Shown: positions 6,239 to 9,211 of the stretch, piece after piece
Position numbering within the stretch: the stretch's first letter is position 1
How the letters are laid out: each line of letters begins with the position of its first letter
NCBI GenBank assembly: GCA_023230245.1
Contig: JALNXT010000034.1
Span: forward strand, 1-9,211
DNA: 9,211 nucleotides
DNA from: Candidatus Cloacimonadota bacterium
GTDB taxonomy: Bacteria; Cloacimonadota; Cloacimonadia; Cloacimonadales; Cloacimonadaceae
Direction of reading: 5' to 3'
Made by a program: the position numbers and the translations under genes
The notes under the pieces: generated by a model
What the model was told of the DNA's origin: nothing
What the model saw: the letters and a program-made list of their open reading frames with translations, nothing else
Databases searched by the model: none

Positions 6239-7648
6239 ATGATGAATATTCTTTTAGTATCACCCAGTTCTGTAATTGGTGGATTGGAAAGCCTCAGAAA
6301 GGGCAATCAGATTCTGCAAGGCATTTTGTTTGTGGCAGCCGCAGCCCGTGATGCAGGGCATCTTGCCAAAGTCGTTATTGCCGACAAGAACTGCATCGAT
6401 AAATATATCCGGCGTTACCAACCAGAGGTTATCGGCGTTAGCTGTGTTACTTCCACCTATCCCGTGGCTAGGGATTTGCTTATTTACCTCAAGAAGAACC
6501 ATCCCAAGCTGAAAACAATTATTGGAGGGCATCACGCCACCTTCATGTATAAAGAAGTGCTTGCTGAAACCGAAGTGGATTATGTGTGCCGGGGCGAAGG
6601 TGAAGAGGTTTTTCCTGCCCTGCTGGCTGAACTATCACAAGGTAACACAGAACCCAAGATAGCGGGCATTGTATATCAGCGGGAAGGAATGTTCTTTAAC
6701 GATGAGAAGATCGCCATTATGGAAGATATTGAGCACTTACCCAAGATTAGCAAGGATTTGGTGGCACCCGAGTTTGATTTTTCCCCTAAGATTGTCTCCT
6801 CACGGGGCTGTCCCTTTTTCTGCTCATTTTGTTCTATCTCCGCCTTTTATGGAGGCAGCTATCGCAAACGCAGTGTGGAAGTGGTTATCGCGGATATTAA
6901 GGAATACATCAGTTGGGGATACGATAACTTTTGGTTTCATGACGATAATTTAACCGTGGATGCTGTGTGGTTGAAGCAGTTTTGTGAAGCGGTGGAGCGT
7001 GAAAAGCTGAAATTCACCTACAGCGCAATGAGCCGGGTGGATACCATCTGCCGCAATCCAGAGTTGTTTGCCTATATGGCACGCACAGGTTGCAATCTAG
7101 TTTCCATTGGCATAGAAAGTGGCATCCCGGAAGTGCTGGAACGAATGCACAAAAAGATAGATGTAGCCCAAATAAAGCAAGCCATAAAGATTATGAATTC
7201 TGTGGGGGTTATGCATTCATGGTATATGATTTTGGGTTCGGGAGACGAATTTGATACCCCTGAATATCTGCAAAAGAACATCCGCTTTTTCAGCAGCCTG
7301 CCTTTGGGATATATCTTGATTTCTATTCTAACCCCGTTTCCTGGTACGGAGCTATTCAACAAGCTAAAGGCAGAAAACCGGATAAGACATTACAACTGGG
7401 AAGATTACGACATTATCCACTGCGTGTATGAACCCTTTGGCATCACCTGGCAAGCAATGGAAAAGATGCTACCCAAGGCTTACCTGAAAGTGTATTTAAG
7501 CAAGGGCTGGAAGCTGGTTCCCCTGTTCCTTAGCACCCTGAAAAACAAGTCAGTTACGCCACAGAAGATAGCAATTGGCCTCAAGACTTTGTTTATCACC
7601 CGGGTTTTGGGCAAGGATTTTAGTAAAGTGCTTAAGAAGCCAGATTGA
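6239..7648 (+). CDS. Cobalamin-binding-domain radical SAM enzyme, substrate unknown
   Basis: This 469-residue enzyme has the BchE/class-B layout: an N-terminal Rossmann-like B12-binding domain (about 1-135), then a radical SAM barrel. The first domain shows the usual landmarks MNILLVSPS, VIGVSCVTS (64-72), IIGGHHATF (94-102) and VDYVCRGEGEE (113-123). The cluster motif is CPFFCSFC, with Cys191, Cys195 and Cys198 spaced CX3CX2C for the SAM-binding 4Fe-4S cluster. Later barrel landmarks are FWFHDDNLT (231-239), VSIGIESG (288-295) and LTPFPGTELF (364-373). The last 70 residues are basic and hydrophobic. Such enzymes do methylations, ring formations or rearrangements in lipid, cofactor or natural-product pathways; nothing nearby points to a substrate. 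The start is ATG 6239 or the adjacent ATG 6242, which sits 6 nt from a weak GGATGG. An in-frame stop at 6218-6220 excludes longer versions. It appears monocistronic. Confidence 0.9.
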   Translation: MMNILLVSPSSVIGGLESLRKGNQILQGILFVAAAARDAGHLAKVVIADKNCIDKYIRRYQPEVIGVSCVTSTYPVARDLLIYLKKNHPKLKTIIGGHHATFMYKEVLAETEVDYVCRGEGEEVFPALLAELSQGNTEPKIAGIVYQREGMFFNDEKIAIMEDIEHLPKISKDLVAPEFDFSPKIVSSRGCPFFCSFCSISAFYGGSYRKRSVEVVIADIKEYISWGYDNFWFHDDNLTVDAVWLKQFCEAVEREKLKFTYSAMSRVDTICRNPELFAYMARTGCNLVSIGIESGIPEVLERMHKKIDVAQIKQAIKIMNSVGVMHSWYMILGSGDEFDTPEYLQKNIRFFSSLPLGYILISILTPFPGTELFNKLKAENRIRHYNWEDYDIIHCVYEPFGITWQAMEKMLPKAYLKVYLSKGWKLVPLFLSTLKNKSVTPQKIAIGLKTLFITRVLGKDFSKVLKKPD

Positions 7649-7764
7649 ACTTGACAGAAACTTGCCAAAGAATGGGAATGGCATTGTTACCGAGTGGGTG
7701 ATACTAAACTACATGGCATGGTCGCTCACCGTTAGGGTATGTCCGGAAACAGATATGCCTTCCA

Positions 7765-7834
7765 TAGTGAAAAGGTGGCAGTAAATAGCGATTCGTTCGC
7801 ATTTCCCCGCAAGCCCAAAAACCCCTTTTCACTA
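7765..7834. repeat. Nested inverted repeats upstream of the dehydrogenase gene
   Basis: TAGTGAAAAGG (7765-7775) is the exact reverse complement of CCTTTTCACTA (7824-7834). Inside the 48-nt interval is a smaller hairpin: AAT/GCGA (7784-7791, one bulged A) pairs with TCGCATT (7797-7803) around TTCGT. The structure ends 33 nt before the dehydrogenase ATG and lacks a T tract. It could be a structured leader or an operator. It might also contribute to the end of the radical SAM transcript, which has no other visible terminator. Confidence 0.45.
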
Positions 7835-7852
7835 GAATAGCGCAAAAAAATC

Positions 7853-7860
7853 AAAAGGAG
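7853..7860 (+). promoter_or_regulatory. Ribosome binding site of the P5C dehydrogenase gene
   Basis: AAAAGGAG ends 7 nt before the ATG at 7868 and fixes that start. Confidence 0.8.
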
Positions 7861-7867
7861 AATAGAA

Positions 7868-9211
7868 ATGTTTTTCACCGTACCCGTTCCCACTAACGAA
7901 AAAGTGCGTAGTTACGCTCCGGGTTCTATTGAAAAAGAAAGGTTAATCGCTCAACTATCAGAGATGAGCAATCAGTGCATCGAGATTCCAGCCATCATTG
8001 GCGGGAAAGAAGTGTTCAGCGGCAACATTGGCCATTGTGTGGAGCCTCATGACCATAAGCATATTTTGGCAAAGTACCACAAGGTTGGGCAAAAAGAGAT
8101 TCAAGATGCCATAGCAGCCACTGTTAACGCAGCACAGGATTGGGAAGATATGCCCTTTTATCACCGTTCCGCCATCTTCCTAAAGGCAGCAGAACTGCTT
8201 TCCACCAAATACCGCTATCTACTGAATGCCGCAACTATGCTGTGCCAAAGCAAGAATGCCTATCAGGCTGAGATTGATTCCGCCTGTGAGCTGATAGACT
8301 TCTGGAGATTTAATGCATATTTCGCCCAGAAAATATACGAACAACAGCCCTTGGTTTCACCGAAAGGAGAATGGAACTTCTCAGAATATCGTGCGTTAGA
8401 AGGCTTTGTTTTCGCCGTCACTCCCTTTAACTTCACTGCGATTGCAGGTAATTTACCCACCGCACCCGCTTTGATGGGGAATACAGTGCTGTGGAAACCA
8501 GCCGGAACGGCAATCTACAGCGGCTACTATATCATGAAAATCTTGCAAGAAGCAGGTTTGCCCGATGGTGTGATAAACTTTATTCCTGGTTCTGGCGCTC
8601 AGATCGGTAACTTTGCTATGGATTCTCCATATCTTGCCGGTGTCCACTTTACGGGGAGCACGGAAGTTTTTAACCAGATTTGGAGGCGTACTGCAGAGAA
8701 TGTATCCCTGTATAAATCATATCCCAGGATTGTGGGTGAAACGGGCGGTAAGGACTTTATCTTTGCCCATGCCTCCGCAGATGTAACTGCTCTGGCTGTA
8801 GCTAGCCTTAGAGGTTCCTTTGAATATCAGGGACAGAAATGCAGCGCCGCTTCTCGCCTCTACATCCCGGATACCATCTATGACCAATGGCTGAAAGAAA
8901 TAACTGGAATGCTGGAAACTGTGAAAGTTGGTGATGTCCGTGATTTCTCTAACTTCATGAATGCCGTGATCGATAAAGCCAGCTTCGACAAGATAAAAGC
9001 ATACATTGACTACGCTAAGAATTCACCCGATGCTGAAATACTTTTCGGCGGTGGCTGCGACGATTCTCGTGGCTACTTTGTAGAACCTACAATAATTAAA
9101 ACCACCAACCCAGCCTTCAAAACCATGCAGGAAGAGATCTTTGGGCCAGTGCTGACCGTTTATGTGTATGCAGAAAAAGACTTCGAAAAGACACTTACCA
9201 TCTGCGATACT
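7868..9211 (+). CDS. pruA: Delta-1-pyrroline-5-carboxylate dehydrogenase (group 1, ALDH4A1-like), 3' partial
   Basis: This enzyme oxidises glutamate semialdehyde, the open form of pyrroline-5-carboxylate, to glutamate with NAD+, the second step of proline degradation. The frame is open for 448 codons to the window edge. Relatives have roughly 540-560 residues, so about 100 are missing, including part of the oligomerisation region. Aldehyde dehydrogenase landmarks are all present: TPFNFTAIAGN with catalytic Asn188, LWKPAG with cofactor-binding Lys210, FTGST (261-265), VGETGGKDF with general-base Glu291, YQGQKCSA with nucleophile Cys325, and EEIFGPVL (422-429). The segments EYQGQKCSAASRLYIP and GGCDDSRGYFVEPTII match mitochondrial ALDH4A1 closely, which separates it from other aldehyde dehydrogenases. 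It is a monofunctional protein: no proline dehydrogenase domain precedes it. The assignment suggests amino-acid catabolism; the partner proline dehydrogenase or ornithine aminotransferase is not in the window. Confidence 0.93.
   Translation, partial: MFFTVPVPTNEKVRSYAPGSIEKERLIAQLSEMSNQCIEIPAIIGGKEVFSGNIGHCVEPHDHKHILAKYHKVGQKEIQDAIAATVNAAQDWEDMPFYHRSAIFLKAAELLSTKYRYLLNAATMLCQSKNAYQAEIDSACELIDFWRFNAYFAQKIYEQQPLVSPKGEWNFSEYRALEGFVFAVTPFNFTAIAGNLPTAPALMGNTVLWKPAGTAIYSGYYIMKILQEAGLPDGVINFIPGSGAQIGNFAMDSPYLAGVHFTGSTEVFNQIWRRTAENVSLYKSYPRIVGETGGKDFIFAHASADVTALAVASLRGSFEYQGQKCSAASRLYIPDTIYDQWLKEITGMLETVKVGDVRDFSNFMNAVIDKASFDKIKAYIDYAKNSPDAEILFGGGCDDSRGYFVEPTIIKTTNPAFKTMQEEIFGPVLTVYVYAEKDFEKTLTICDT

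Noticed and set aside
7651..7656. Perfect TTGACA just after the radical SAM stop, as the promoter of the dehydrogenase gene
   Set aside because: No -10-like hexamer lies 16-18 bp downstream; the sequence there is GGGAATGG.

Overview
The window reads like chromosomal DNA from a Gram-negative, probably anaerobic bacterium. GC is moderate (mid-40s percent by eye), coding density is high, Shine-Dalgarno sequences are clear, and signal peptides are followed by periplasmic or inner-membrane energy-transduction proteins. The combination of a TPR protein, a TolQ/ExbB channel, two ExbD/TolR proteins and an AgmX/PglI-type protein, with an amino-acid-catabolic dehydrogenase nearby, recalls Cloacimonadota or Fibrobacterota. 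That placement is inference from gene content; there is no rRNA or marker gene here to settle it.

Region 1 (1-5825) is a six-gene, tightly packed, same-strand operon cut at its 5' end. It encodes: (i) a large helical-repeat protein with two beta-sandwich modules at its C-terminus; (ii) a small secreted protein of unknown function; (iii) a TolQ/ExbB/MotA-type proton channel with an apparent signal peptide; (iv) and (v) two different ExbD/TolR proteins; (vi) a bitopic protein with a cytoplasmic, possibly FHA-like domain, one membrane segment, a long Ala/Gly-rich periplasmic linker and an AgmX/PglI (TonB-like) C-terminal domain. Two ATGA stop/start overlaps and gaps of 3-14 nt link the genes, and a strong intrinsic terminator closes the unit. 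The set resembles a proton-motive-force-driven envelope machine related to Tol-Pal, Exb-TonB and Myxococcus Agl-Glt. The two ExbD-like proteins are not equivalent. One keeps the membrane Asp that carries protons in this family; the other has Asn at exactly that position.

Region 2 (5826-6238) is a gene-free spacer with an 11-bp inverted repeat and an overlapping direct repeat.

Region 3 (6239-7648) is a stand-alone cobalamin-binding radical SAM enzyme of unknown substrate.

Region 4 (7649-9211) has a short spacer able to fold into a nested stem-loop, then a 3'-truncated gene for group-1 delta-1-pyrroline-5-carboxylate dehydrogenase (last step of proline to glutamate). Regions 3 and 4 have no visible functional link to the motor operon.
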